From Planctomycetota bacterium (GTDB lineage Bacteria > Planctomycetota > Phycisphaerae > SM23-33): a stretch of DNA of 44,471 bases. The translations under genes were made by a program, and so were the position numbers. Below are positions 15,358-23,782 of the stretch, piece after piece (the first letter of the stretch is position 1; each line of letters begins with the position of its first letter). The stretch covers positions 1-44,471 of the forward strand of contig JACRIL010000018.1 of the NCBI GenBank assembly GCA_016235825.1. The letters are read 5' to 3'. The notes beneath the pieces are model-generated. The model did not search any database. It was not told the origin of the DNA and saw only the letters and a program-made list of their open reading frames with translations.

Positions 15358-16950
15358 ATGGCACGCGTAGTTCAACGACGCACGGGGCCGACATATCTGA
15401 TCCTGACAGTGGCGTTTGTGTTCCTGTTCGTCATCGCCGCCGTCTTCGCCGTGGTTTTCTATCAGGAATCGCAGAAATACAAGAAGACCGCCACCACGCT
15501 GGAGGAATTTCTTGAGCCGGTCCTGGGCGACAGCACCGTCAACAAGACCTCCAAACAGGACAGTTCGGTCGAATTTTCGTACAAATCCGGCGACGCGCCC
15601 GTTCAGCGCTATGCCCGCGAATGGTTGGCGAACTATTCCGACAGAAAGGGCAAGAACCAGCCCACGTCCAGCATGATTGCCGACCTGCTTCGCGACCGCA
15701 AGGTGCTGCTCGATAAGGTCTTTCCCGCCGAAAACATGACCGTCGAGGGCGCCCTGAAGGCCATGGAAGCTTTCTATCATAACGACACCCGCAAAAGCGC
15801 CTTTAAGCTGGGCGGAAAAGATGACGCCGCCGCCCAGTCCCGTCAAAGCCTGGTTAACGAAACGATAGACGCGTACAACATGGCCATTGCGGCCTGGGAA
15901 CAGAATAAAAAGCTTGATGTTGAATTGGCCTCATGGAAGACCAAGTATGAGGAAGAAAAGGCCAATATCCCCAAGCTTCAGGCTGACATAACCGCCAAGG
16001 CCGCGGAGTGGCAGCAGAAATTGAAAGAGGCCCTTGACCTTGCCGACAAGAATCAGAAGGATTATTCAAAGAAACTCGAGGAGGTTAAGGCCGAACACAA
16101 GCAGGCCCGGGAGGGGCTTGACAAGAAAATCGCCGAACTGGATAGTGATAACACGATTGTGCGCCGTGAAAACCTCAAGCTCCTGAAGGCCCTGGAAGCG
16201 GAAAAGCAGAAGTATGCTGATCTTAAAAGGCAAATGATCCCCGACCAGGAACCGCAGATCGGGTTCAACGGCAAGGTGCTGAGGGTTCCCGATGGCACCA
16301 ATATATGCTACATCGACATCGGCTCGGATGAAAAGGTCAAGCCGGGCATGACGTTCTCCGTATATGCCGGGCGGGTTCCGCGAAAAGCCGACCTTGTCGC
16401 GAAGGACAAGAGCGCCGACCAGCTCGACAAGGAGTGGGACGAATACCTGAAGATCAAATGCAAGGCCAAGCTGGTCGTCATAGATACCGACAGGCGATTC
16501 TCCGAATGCCGCATAGTCGAGCAGAGGAGGGGCGACCCCATACTGGCCGGAGACGTCATCACCAACCCGATCGTCGATCCGATCAAGAGCTTCAATTTCG
16601 TGGTCAAGGGCGATTTTGACCTGTACGGCACGGGCAGGGCCGCGAGGTCTTCGGATGAACGCAAACGCAAGATCGACCAGATCAAAAAATACATCGTCGC
16701 CTGCGGCGGAAAAATCGCCGACGACATCGACGCCAACACCGACTACGTGGTTCTGGGCGAGGCGCCCGAAACGCTGGGCGCGGTCCTTCCCGAGGATGAC
16801 GAACGCGTGAAGGCTATCAAGGAACTGGCTTTGAAGGAACTTGAGGAGTTCAATAAAACCCGCGACGCGGCTTTCAAGAGCGGCTTCCAGATTCTGAACG
16901 CCAACCGGTTTTTGACCCTGACTGGATATATACCGGCAAAACCGGATTGA
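15358..16950 (+). CDS. Membrane-anchored coiled-coil protein with C-terminal BRCT-like domain
   Basis: A 530-aa protein starting at an ATG with TTAGGAG upstream (15358). One transmembrane helix lies at about 12-36, with basic residues before it. A helical region follows, with a long coiled coil at about 185-292 (KLKEALDLADKNQKDYSKKL and similar). Next comes a small beta domain at 300-405 (GKVLRV...NICYIDIGSDEKVKPGM), similar to the FlgT-C / OB-like segments with G-x-V-x-P-G. Residues 411-525 look like a BRCT fold: FNFVVKGDFD, RKIDQIKKYIVACGGKI, NTDYVVLGEAP and GFQILNANRFLTLTGY. BRCT modules normally act in cytosolic DNA repair or ligation, so an association with an anchored coiled coil is unusual. 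Its job is unknown. Confidence 0.75.
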   Translation: MARVVQRRTGPTYLILTVAFVFLFVIAAVFAVVFYQESQKYKKTATTLEEFLEPVLGDSTVNKTSKQDSSVEFSYKSGDAPVQRYAREWLANYSDRKGKNQPTSSMIADLLRDRKVLLDKVFPAENMTVEGALKAMEAFYHNDTRKSAFKLGGKDDAAAQSRQSLVNETIDAYNMAIAAWEQNKKLDVELASWKTKYEEEKANIPKLQADITAKAAEWQQKLKEALDLADKNQKDYSKKLEEVKAEHKQAREGLDKKIAELDSDNTIVRRENLKLLKALEAEKQKYADLKRQMIPDQEPQIGFNGKVLRVPDGTNICYIDIGSDEKVKPGMTFSVYAGRVPRKADLVAKDKSADQLDKEWDEYLKIKCKAKLVVIDTDRRFSECRIVEQRRGDPILAGDVITNPIVDPIKSFNFVVKGDFDLYGTGRAARSSDERKRKIDQIKKYIVACGGKIADDIDANTDYVVLGEAPETLGAVLPEDDERVKAIKELALKELEEFNKTRDAAFKSGFQILNANRFLTLTGYIPAKPD

Positions 16951-16983
16951 CGGCGCAGGCCGCCGATTCAAGGGCGAAAAACG

Positions 16984-17017
16984 CGGGCGACCGGCGGACA
17001 GACCGGCCGCCCGTTTT
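16984..17017 (+). terminator. Rho-independent terminator after the BRCT-like gene
   Basis: CGGGCG (16984-16989) pairs with CGCCCG (17008-17013), with an inner CCGG/CCGG pair, then TTTTATTT. It separates this gene from the downstream aminotransferase. Confidence 0.7.
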
Positions 17018-17041
17018 ATTTGCGCCCGTTCCGCATTTGGT

Positions 17042-17080
17042 TTGACATTTATCCGCGGCCGGCTAACCTATTCGCCGGCC
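17042..17080 (+). promoter_or_regulatory. Promoter with overlapping inverted repeat upstream of the aminotransferase
   Basis: A perfect TTGACA (17042-17047) is followed at 16 bp by TAACCT (17064-17069) as a modest -10. A perfect 7-bp inverted repeat GGCCGGC (17057-17063) and GCCGGCC (17074-17080) brackets the -10. This is compatible with an operator covering the start region, or with a hairpin in the leader. It is the best promoter candidate in the window. Confidence 0.45.
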
Positions 17081-17096
17081 AGAGGAGAAAATTTCC

Positions 17097-18281
17097 ATGA
17101 AACTCTCAAAGCGGATACAGGCCGTTCAGGAAAGCGCCACGATCGCTATAACCTCGCGCGCCAGGCAGATGAAGGATGAGGGGATCGACGTGGTCGCCTT
17201 CGGCGCCGGCGAGCCGGATTTCGACACGCCGCAGTTCATCAAGGACGCGGCCAAGGCGGCCCTTGACGCCGGCGACACGAAATACACGCCCCGTTCGGCC
17301 CGGCCGCTGGCAAAGGCCATCGCCGACAAGCTGGCCCGCGAAAACTCGCTGAACGTGGCCCCGGAGCAGGTGGTTGTTACTTTCGGAGGCAAGCACGCGC
17401 TCTACGCGGCCTTCCAGGCCCTGCTCGACGAGGGCGACGGTGTGCTGATCCCCGCGCCGTACTGGGTAAGCTACCCTGAGATGGTCCGTCTGGCCGGCGG
17501 CAGGCCGGTCATTCTGCCGGCCGGCGTCGAAAGCGGATTCAAGATCACGCCAAAACAGGTGCTGGACGCCGCCCGAGGCGCGAAAATTCTTGTCCTTAAT
17601 TCACCATCCAATCCGACGAGCGTAACTTATTCGCCGCAGGAACTGGCCGACCTGGCCCAGGCGGTGCTCAAGACCGACCTGATAGTTTTTTCCGACGAGA
17701 TATACGAGAAGCTCATCTACGGCCGGACAAAGTTCGTCTCGTTCGCCTCGCTGGACAGCCGCCTGCCGGATCGGACGATAACGTTCAACGGTCTGAGCAA
17801 GACATATTCGATGACCGGCTGGCGGCTCGGCTGGGCGGCCGGGCCGAAGGACGCTATTGCGGCCATCAAACGCCAGATGAGCCACGAGACGACCGATCCG
17901 GTCAGTTTCGCCGAGGCGGGCGCCCTGGCGGCGTACACCGATCCGCAGGCGCCGGCCTTCGTCGAAAAAATGCGGGCCGAGTTCGAGCGGCGAGGCCAGC
18001 ATATGGCAAAGCGGCTCAACGCCATCAAGGGCGTAAAATGCGTCGAGCCGACCGGGGCGTTCTACTGCTTCCCCGACGTCAGCAGCCATTACGGCAGGAA
18101 GATCGGCACGGTCGAGGTTAAAAGCTCCGCCGATTTCGCGAAGGCAGCCCTTGAAACCGCCAGGGTCGCACTGGTTCCGGGCGACGCCTTCGGCGAGGAC
18201 AAGTGCGTCCGCCTGAGCTTCGCCGCCTCGATGCAGCAGATCGACAAGGGCCTCGACCGCATCCAGCAGATGCTGGCGTAA
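17097..18281 (+). CDS. Class I PLP-dependent aminotransferase (aspartate aminotransferase-like)
   Basis: A 394-aa fold-type I aminotransferase, typical length. The PLP lysine is K235 in NGLSKTYSMTGWRLGW. The SPSNPT motif (N172) and SDEIYEKLIY (D200, Y203) contact the cofactor. The N-terminal FGAGEPDFDTP and YTPRSARPL segments place it among class I-gamma (Ib) aspartate aminotransferases, which may also accept prephenate or aromatic substrates; the sequence does not settle the substrate. CAGAGGAG is its Shine-Dalgarno. It is flanked by a terminator upstream and a repeat array downstream, so it is probably monocistronic. Confidence 0.9.
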   Translation: MKLSKRIQAVQESATIAITSRARQMKDEGIDVVAFGAGEPDFDTPQFIKDAAKAALDAGDTKYTPRSARPLAKAIADKLARENSLNVAPEQVVVTFGGKHALYAAFQALLDEGDGVLIPAPYWVSYPEMVRLAGGRPVILPAGVESGFKITPKQVLDAARGAKILVLNSPSNPTSVTYSPQELADLAQAVLKTDLIVFSDEIYEKLIYGRTKFVSFASLDSRLPDRTITFNGLSKTYSMTGWRLGWAAGPKDAIAAIKRQMSHETTDPVSFAEAGALAAYTDPQAPAFVEKMRAEFERRGQHMAKRLNAIKGVKCVEPTGAFYCFPDVSSHYGRKIGTVEVKSSADFAKAALETARVALVPGDAFGEDKCVRLSFAASMQQIDKGLDRIQQMLA

Positions 18282-18290
18282 AAGAAAAAA

Positions 18291-18575
18291 ATTCAGCCCC
18301 GGCAGGGGCGGAAGATTTGTAGCCCGCCGCGTGAGCGGCGGGGTCCATGTCGAGAGAAAAGCCAGCCCCGCCAGGGGCGACACCACATTTGACAATCATG
18401 CAATCCAAGACAAAACCATATATATCGTACATCCGGTGCAATTCCTATTTTCCTTTACCGTGCCTCCCCAAGCGTATGCAATCTGCCGCCCCTGAAGGGG
18501 CTGGTTTGATTTTATGACCGATATACCCGCCGTTTACACGGCGGGCTACAAACCTTTCGCCCTGACGGGCTTAAT
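18291..18575. repeat. Mirror-image composite of hairpin units, about 285 bp
   Basis: The left half (18291-18384) and right half (18484-18575) are inverted copies separated by about 100 bp. Shared units: AGCCCC-ggc-AGGGGCG against CGCCCTGACGGGCT; TTTGTAGCCCGCCGCGTGAG and onwards, against its complement ending CGGCGGGCTACAAACC; and CAGCCCCGCCAGGGGCGACA against GCCGCCCCTGAAGGGGCTGG. The layout matches the composite at 8835-9085, but the hairpin sequences differ. The right end touches the stop codon of the small gene at 18571. Confidence 0.8.
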
Positions 18576-18812
18576 TCGCCGGAAGCGATTTGAGTTTCTT
18601 TTCGGCGAGAGCGGCGTTCGCCGGATCAGGATCTTGTTGGCCGATTTCATATATTGCCTTGAAAACCTTCTCGCTATTGCCTTCCGGTCCAATCAGCCAT
18701 CGCCGAACCGTTGGGTACTGCTGCTCGTTGGGGTAGCACCACGCAATCCATAAAACGCAGACACGCCAACAATCACGAACAAGGTCGTCATAATGCATGA
18801 CCAATTCCTCAT
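18571..18812 (-). pseudogene. Small secreted-type protein gene with apparent frameshift
   Basis: An AAAGGAG Shine-Dalgarno precedes an ATG at 18812 that opens MRNWSCIMTTLFVIVGVSAF, a signal-peptide- or membrane-like segment, but this frame ends at 18693 after 39 codons. The more convincing downstream coding segment lies in another frame (LIGPEGNSEKVFKAIYEIGQ, then DPANAALAEKKLKSLPAN) and stops at 18571. That frame alone could start at an ATG at 18798 (MHYDD) or TTG at 18804, giving about 75 aa, but its N-terminus is Cys/Trp-rich and unlike a normal leader. I read this as one short exported protein broken by a frameshift, either real or a sequencing error. It lies 28 nt downstream of the lipoprotein stop, on the same strand. 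Confidence 0.5.
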
Positions 18813-18840
18813 TTCAATTCTCCTTTGCTGTGGTGGAGCA

Positions 18841-19629
18841 TCATTTTGTTACATCGAGCGCGGCCTGCGGGGCGGCCTGCAAGACAGCCGGCATGGCGGC
18901 TTGGGCCTGCTGTCGGGTCTGGTGCCGTCCGGCCATCACGAGGTAAACCAGCCTGTCGTTCCTAACAGCCGGCTGAATAAAGGCGGCCAGACCTTTTTCG
19001 GTCAGTCTCCGCGATTCCAGTTTGGCGGCAGCTTCGTCGTCATACTGGCCGACGAGGGCCGTCCAGGCGCGGGCGTTGACGATCAGCCGGGCCTGGCAGG
19101 CGCTTTCGCCGTCGGGGTACAGATAATCCACCCGCTGCAAATACAGGTCGGCATCTTCCCAGTTGCCCAGGCATTGAAGGACGCAGCCCATCCGCAAAAG
19201 GGCGTGATCGTGTAATTTTTTGCCTTTTGAAAGCAGTTCCAGGGCCTGGCCGTATCTGTTCTTCGCCCCGGCCGGGTCGCCCTTGTCGAAGGCTATGTCG
19301 CCCAGCATGACGAGCGTCTCGGCCCGCAGGGCGTCATCCCTGGTCAGCATACTCGCCTGGGCGAGGTCCCACTCTGCCCCGGCCTTATCGCCCAGCCGCA
19401 GCTTGGCTTTGCCGCGAACCTGCCAGCCAGGCGCCGAATACTTCGCCGAGCCTTTGCGGGCGAGGAACTGGTCCATCTCGGCGATGACCGCCTTGTCGTC
19501 TTTGGCCTCATATGCCGCCGACGCCTTGTCAATAATCTTCTGCGACTCCGGGTCGATCTGCCCGCCGCAGCCGGCCGCGGCCAAAAGGACAAGAATTGCC
19601 GCCCACTTCGCCATTTTTGCCTGTCCCAT
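18841..19629 (-). CDS. TPR-like lipoprotein
   Basis: A 262-aa protein with a lipoprotein signal: basic start, hydrophobic WAAILVLLAAAG, then C21 in AAGC. The mature part is helical with TPR-like repeats (DPESQKIIDKASAAYEAKDD, RGKAKLRLGDKAGAEWDLAQ, LVMLGDIAFDKGDPAGAKNR, LLRMGCVLQCLGNWEDADLY). It is predicted to sit in the envelope as a protein-protein interaction scaffold. The start at 19629 has GGAG 10 nt upstream; an internal ATG at 19614 is also possible. It is divergent from the DUF58 cassette with about 195 bp between, so it may share regulation and could work with that cassette. Confidence 0.75.
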   Translation of the reverse strand: MGQAKMAKWAAILVLLAAAGCGGQIDPESQKIIDKASAAYEAKDDKAVIAEMDQFLARKGSAKYSAPGWQVRGKAKLRLGDKAGAEWDLAQASMLTRDDALRAETLVMLGDIAFDKGDPAGAKNRYGQALELLSKGKKLHDHALLRMGCVLQCLGNWEDADLYLQRVDYLYPDGESACQARLIVNARAWTALVGQYDDEAAAKLESRRLTEKGLAAFIQPAVRNDRLVYLVMAGRHQTRQQAQAAMPAVLQAAPQAALDVTK

Positions 19630-19823
19630 GATTTCAGGTCTCCAGATTCTGAAGCATCCAGCATGATAAAGGCCAAAGATCGCCAGGAAAAGAGATTCTT
19701 GCCAATTGATTGCCCCGGAAAAGTATCGTGCAATTTTGCTGGCGGACGAATAAGATGCCGGTGTTGCCGGCGGGAGGGCAGCGCCCCGGATTTTGCCGCA
19801 CAATAAACGCATCGGCGGGTTTT

Positions 19824-20777
19824 ATGAACACGGATTCGCTGGCGGATTATACGAGCCTTCTTTCGCCGGACACGATGGCGAAGATCCACCGCCTGGAGCT
19901 GGTGGCCAGGGGCGTGGTCGAGGGTTTCGTGTCGGGCAGGCATCGCAGCCCGTACAAGGGTTTTTCGGTGGAGTTCGCCGAGCACCGGCAGTACTGTCCC
20001 GGCGACGACATTCGCGACCTTGACTGGCGCGTGTGGGGCAAGAGCGACAGGTATTACGTCAAGCAGTACATCGACGAGACGAACCTCCGCGCGGCGATCC
20101 TGCTGGACGCCAGCGGGTCGATGGCGTACACGGGCACGGCGGCGGCAGCGCAGGACGGCCGGGCGGCGAGCAAATTCAATTACGGGCGGCTGACGGCGGC
20201 GGCGATGGCGCATCTGCTGATAACACAGCAGGATGCCGTCGGGCTTGCAACGTTCGACTCGAAGGTCCGCAGATACATTCCGTCGCGCAGCCGGGCCGGG
20301 CACCTTCGCGTCATACTCCAGGAACTCGCCGACACCCGGCCTGGCAGCGACACCGGCGTCGCCGCCATCCTGCACGACATGGCCGAGCGGCTGCACCGGC
20401 GGAGCCTGGTGGTGATACTCTCGGACCTGTTTGACGACCCGGCCGAAATCCTCAAGGCCCTTCAGCACCTGCGATTCCGCAGGCACGAGGTGCTGGTGTT
20501 TCACGTGCTGGCCGACGAGGAGTTGAGCTTCCCGTTCGAGCGGATAAGCTCCTTCCGCGACCTGGAACTGGACGAGCGGCGGTTGCAGCTCGACCCGCGA
20601 GCGATCCGCCGGGCTTATCTGCGGCAGGTGGCGGATTTTCTGGGCCAAATACAGCAGGGGTGCGGCCAGATGAGCATAGATTACGTGCCGATGCCGACTT
20701 CGCGGCCGTTCGACGAGGCCCTGGCCGAGTATCTTGCTCAGCGGGCCGGCAAGGCCAGGCCGAGGGCGCCGGCGTGA
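19824..20777 (+). CDS. DUF58 domain protein
   Basis: A 317-aa soluble protein with the DUF58 signature HRQYCPGDDIRDLDWRVWGK (54-73) followed by a VWA-like fold with a MIDAS-type DASGS (95-99). Proteins of this family are normally encoded beside a MoxR AAA+ ATPase and BatA-type VWA membrane proteins, and are thought to act with them as metal- or partner-dependent chaperones. Here it heads the 13-kb VWA cassette, but no MoxR gene precedes it. The start at MNTDSL was chosen because upstream codons are not conserved; the Shine-Dalgarno is weak. Confidence 0.9.
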   Translation: MNTDSLADYTSLLSPDTMAKIHRLELVARGVVEGFVSGRHRSPYKGFSVEFAEHRQYCPGDDIRDLDWRVWGKSDRYYVKQYIDETNLRAAILLDASGSMAYTGTAAAAQDGRAASKFNYGRLTAAAMAHLLITQQDAVGLATFDSKVRRYIPSRSRAGHLRVILQELADTRPGSDTGVAAILHDMAERLHRRSLVVILSDLFDDPAEILKALQHLRFRRHEVLVFHVLADEELSFPFERISSFRDLELDERRLQLDPRAIRRAYLRQVADFLGQIQQGCGQMSIDYVPMPTSRPFDEALAEYLAQRAGKARPRAPA

Positions 20778-20796
20778 AACGATAACTATCAAGATT

Positions 20797-20844
20797 TTCC
20801 CGGGGCATTTTCCTGGGCTGTATTATTGCGCCCCATTGGGGCTT
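20797..20844. repeat. Truncated copy of the 8835-9085 repeat units
   Basis: CCCGGGGCATTTTCCTGGGC followed by TGTATTATTGCGCCCCATTG matches the complement of 8994-9038 (middle and inner hairpins). It occupies the 105-bp gap between the DUF58 and BatA-like genes and therefore lies inside a likely operon. Confidence 0.7.
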
Positions 20845-20882
20845 ACCTATTTTGGCGACATTAGCGTAACGGACAATAATCA

Positions 20883-23651
20883 ATGACGTTCCTGAACACG
20901 ATAATGCTGCTGGGTCTTGTCGCGGTGGCTATGCCGGTGGTCATTCACCTGCTCAATCGCCGGCGTGCGCGCGTGGTGGAATGGGGCGCGATGCGATTTT
21001 TATTGCAGGCGGCGGCCAGCCAGACGCGGAATATCAGGCTTCAGGAGATGCTGCTGCTGCTCTTCCGCTGCGGGTGGCTTGCGATGCTGGCGATGGCGTT
21101 GGCGCTGCCGATAGCCCCGAGCCGCTCGACGATTTCGTGGTGGCTTGTGCTGCCTTTGGTTCTGGCCGGCGCGGCCGGGATGGGTCTGGCGGGCGGATGG
21201 AACAGCGGCGGGCGGGTCAGGATGATGCTCGCGTGCATGTCGGCCGGGCTGATCCTGGCGGGCGCGGGGCTTGGCGCATACGAAAGATGGCAGCAGGGAA
21301 AGCTCTGGGACGTTCAGGCCGGGGCGAAGGACGTGGCGATAGTGATCGACGGATCGTCGTCGATGACGGCCCGGGTGGCCGAGCCGCCGTCCGGCGGAGG
21401 TGCGAATAATAATTTCGCCAAAGCGGTCGAGGAGGCCCGCTGCCTGCTCAACGCCTGCGGCAAGTCCGACACGGCCGGGATCATCCTCGGCGGGCCGGTC
21501 GGCAGGCGTGTTACGCCCGGCTGCATAAGCGATCGGACGGAACTGGAGTCCTGCCTGAATTCGCTTGCCCCGGCCGGCGGGACGATGGACGGCGGCGAGT
21601 CGCTGCTGGCGGCGGCGGACTGCCTTGCCGACGGGCCGAACATGGTGAAGGAGATCGTGGTGATAACCGACGGCCAGCGGGCCGGCTGGGACGGCGCCGC
21701 GGCTGACGAGGCGCAGGGGCAGGCCGAAAAGGCGGGCCAGCCGGAGGATTCGCTGAGGCGGTGGCGCGGGCTTGCGGGGAAGATTCGCGAGCGACTCGCT
21801 GGCCGGGCCGGCCCCGACGCCGCCATGCCGCGGATCGTGCTGCGGCTGTTGCCCCTTGCCGGCTCGCAAAACGCGGAGGGCCGGACGTTTTCAAATCTTG
21901 CGGTAGACGACCTTGCGATTCGCGGGCGGCCGCCCGGCCTCGACAGGCCCGCCGAGATCGCCGTTACGGTCGCAAATACCGGGCAGACCGCCTTCGGGAA
22001 ACGCGACATTATTATATATGAGGACGGGCGGGAGATTTCACGCCAGGCGGCCGGGCCGCTGCAACCGGGAGCGTCGCAGACTGTCGTGGCCGAGCACGCC
22101 TTCGCCCGGCCGGGCCATGTAGTCCTGCGGGCCGTGCTGGAAGGCAGAGACGACCTTGCCGACGACGATTCGGCCTGGCGTGTGTTTGAGGTGGCCTCGA
22201 CGCTGGGCGTCCTGATCGTGGATGGGCGCGGCGTCGCGGGCGCAGCGGGGCAGGCGGCGGAGAATCTTGCCGTGGCGCTGGCGCCGGGCAGCGGGCTGGA
22301 TTATTCTCCGGCCGGGCCCAGGCAGCCGGCCAGCCGGAGCGACGATGAAAAATTCCTTTTCCATCCGGAGATCGTGCCGGCCGGGCAGGTCGAAAAGATA
22401 AGCGACCTCGGCCGGTACAATCTCGTCGTTCTGGCCGATGTGGGGAGCCTGCCGGCGGCGTGGGCGGGCAGACTGGAGGCGTTCATCCGCCGCGGCGGCG
22501 GGCTGTGGATCGTTCCCGGGCCGGCTGCCGAGCCGGGCTTTTACAACGGCTGGACGGGCGCCACGGGTCTGCCGGTCGCGCCGGCGGAGCTTGGGGCGCG
22601 TCAGGTCCTTGCCGGCAACAAGGAAGACAATCGGCCGGCTGTCGAATCGCTGGCAGAGCCGGCCCTGATTTCCGCGGCCCGCTGCACGGGCAGCGACTTT
22701 CACGAAATGGCGGCATCGGCGATCTGGCGGATGAAGGTGAACCCGGCTGACCGGGCGGTGTCGGTGCCGGCTGCGCTGCGGTCAGGGCTGCCGCTCTTTG
22801 CGGAGCGGCGGATGGGCAAGGGGATAGTGCTGATGTCGGCCCTGGCCGCGGACAATTCCGACAGCAATCTGCCGCGGCTGAAATGTTTCGTGCCGCTGGT
22901 TCACGAACTGGCGATGGAATTGTGCCTGCCGTCGCGACCGCAGTGGAACATCCGGCCGGGCCGCACAGCGACTATCGAGCTGCCGGCCGACGCAGCGGGC
23001 ATGGCTGGCGTGAAAAGTTTTGCAGTTGTGAAACTTTTTGCCCCTCCGCCGGCGCCCGGCAGAGCTGCCGGCGAGGAATTGCAGATCGTCCGCGAATGGC
23101 CCGTTCCGCCGGAGCGGTCGGAAAGGACTGTTCGGGCCGGCTTCAGCCAGACACGCGAGCCGGGGCTTTACGGTTTTATTGTTCCCCGGACCGGCGCGGG
23201 CATTGCGTCCGTTTCCGGCGGGATTTCGGACCGGCGGGTTCGGCTGGGAGATTCAGGTGGACTGATGCCTTTTACCGTGCTGGGCGACACGCGCGAGAGC
23301 CGGATGAACGGTCTTGTCGCCGGGGATTTCGACGCGATGGCCCGCGGCGGATTTGAAATAGCAGTCGTCAGCTCGACGGGCGAGGCGCTGGCCTGCCTGG
23401 GCGGACAGGTTCCCGGCCAGGTGCTCTGGCGGCAGTTCCTGCTGGCTGCGGCCGTCTGCATGTTCTGCGAACTGGCGATGGCGAGATTCATCGCCTCCAG
23501 GCGGCGGCTGGATCGGCTTGGGCCGGTGCAATTGAGCGGTTCACCGATCGACATGGCGGCGTTCCGCGGCAGGGCAAGGCAGATGCTTTCGGGCGGGGCA
23601 ATTGGTGGCACCCTCAAACGCAGCGAAGCGAAGTTTGGGGGTGGGGGTTAA
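20883..23651 (+). CDS. BatA-like N-terminal domain / VWA membrane protein
   Basis: A 922-aa inner-membrane protein. Residues 1-80 match the BatA N-terminal (aerotolerance) domain, with MPVVIHLLNRRR and the WGAMRFL motif. Hydrophobic segments lie at about 5-24, 55-77, 85-104 and 113-131. A VWA domain follows with MIDAS DGSSS at 156-160 and the later VVITDG. A CARDB-like beta region, a glutamine-amidotransferase-fold segment (about 440-560), and a final membrane helix near 860-880 complete it. Such proteins anchor DUF58/MoxR systems at the membrane. The last residues, GGTLKRSEAKFGGGG, are encoded by the palindromic repeat at 23604-23703, so the native C-terminus was probably altered by its insertion. 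Confidence 0.85.
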   Translation: MTFLNTIMLLGLVAVAMPVVIHLLNRRRARVVEWGAMRFLLQAAASQTRNIRLQEMLLLLFRCGWLAMLAMALALPIAPSRSTISWWLVLPLVLAGAAGMGLAGGWNSGGRVRMMLACMSAGLILAGAGLGAYERWQQGKLWDVQAGAKDVAIVIDGSSSMTARVAEPPSGGGANNNFAKAVEEARCLLNACGKSDTAGIILGGPVGRRVTPGCISDRTELESCLNSLAPAGGTMDGGESLLAAADCLADGPNMVKEIVVITDGQRAGWDGAAADEAQGQAEKAGQPEDSLRRWRGLAGKIRERLAGRAGPDAAMPRIVLRLLPLAGSQNAEGRTFSNLAVDDLAIRGRPPGLDRPAEIAVTVANTGQTAFGKRDIIIYEDGREISRQAAGPLQPGASQTVVAEHAFARPGHVVLRAVLEGRDDLADDDSAWRVFEVASTLGVLIVDGRGVAGAAGQAAENLAVALAPGSGLDYSPAGPRQPASRSDDEKFLFHPEIVPAGQVEKISDLGRYNLVVLADVGSLPAAWAGRLEAFIRRGGGLWIVPGPAAEPGFYNGWTGATGLPVAPAELGARQVLAGNKEDNRPAVESLAEPALISAARCTGSDFHEMAASAIWRMKVNPADRAVSVPAALRSGLPLFAERRMGKGIVLMSALAADNSDSNLPRLKCFVPLVHELAMELCLPSRPQWNIRPGRTATIELPADAAGMAGVKSFAVVKLFAPPPAPGRAAGEELQIVREWPVPPERSERTVRAGFSQTREPGLYGFIVPRTGAGIASVSGGISDRRVRLGDSGGLMPFTVLGDTRESRMNGLVAGDFDAMARGGFEIAVVSSTGEALACLGGQVPGQVLWRQFLLAAAVCMFCELAMARFIASRRRLDRLGPVQLSGSPIDMAAFRGRARQMLSGGAIGGTLKRSEAKFGGGG

Positions 23652-23703
23652 AACATTAAAAAACACCCCCAAGCTCCACTTCGTTTCGCTTGAGGGTGGC
23701 ACC
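23604..23703. repeat. Inverted pair of CACCCCCAAG/GGTGGCACC elements
   Basis: The left arm GGTGGCACCCTCAAACGCAG and onwards (23604-23643) is an imperfect 40-bp inverted copy of the right arm CACCCCCAAGCTCCACTTCG and onwards, ending GGTGGCACC (23664-23703). The TAA of the BatA-like gene lies in the 20-bp centre. Related elements are at 9123-9156 and 33173-33218. Confidence 0.85.
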
Positions 23704-23782
23704 GAATGTGTCAACTTATTATGAACAGGAATATGATAGCTATAGGCAACACCATTGAAATCGAGCCAAACTCGGAACTGAA

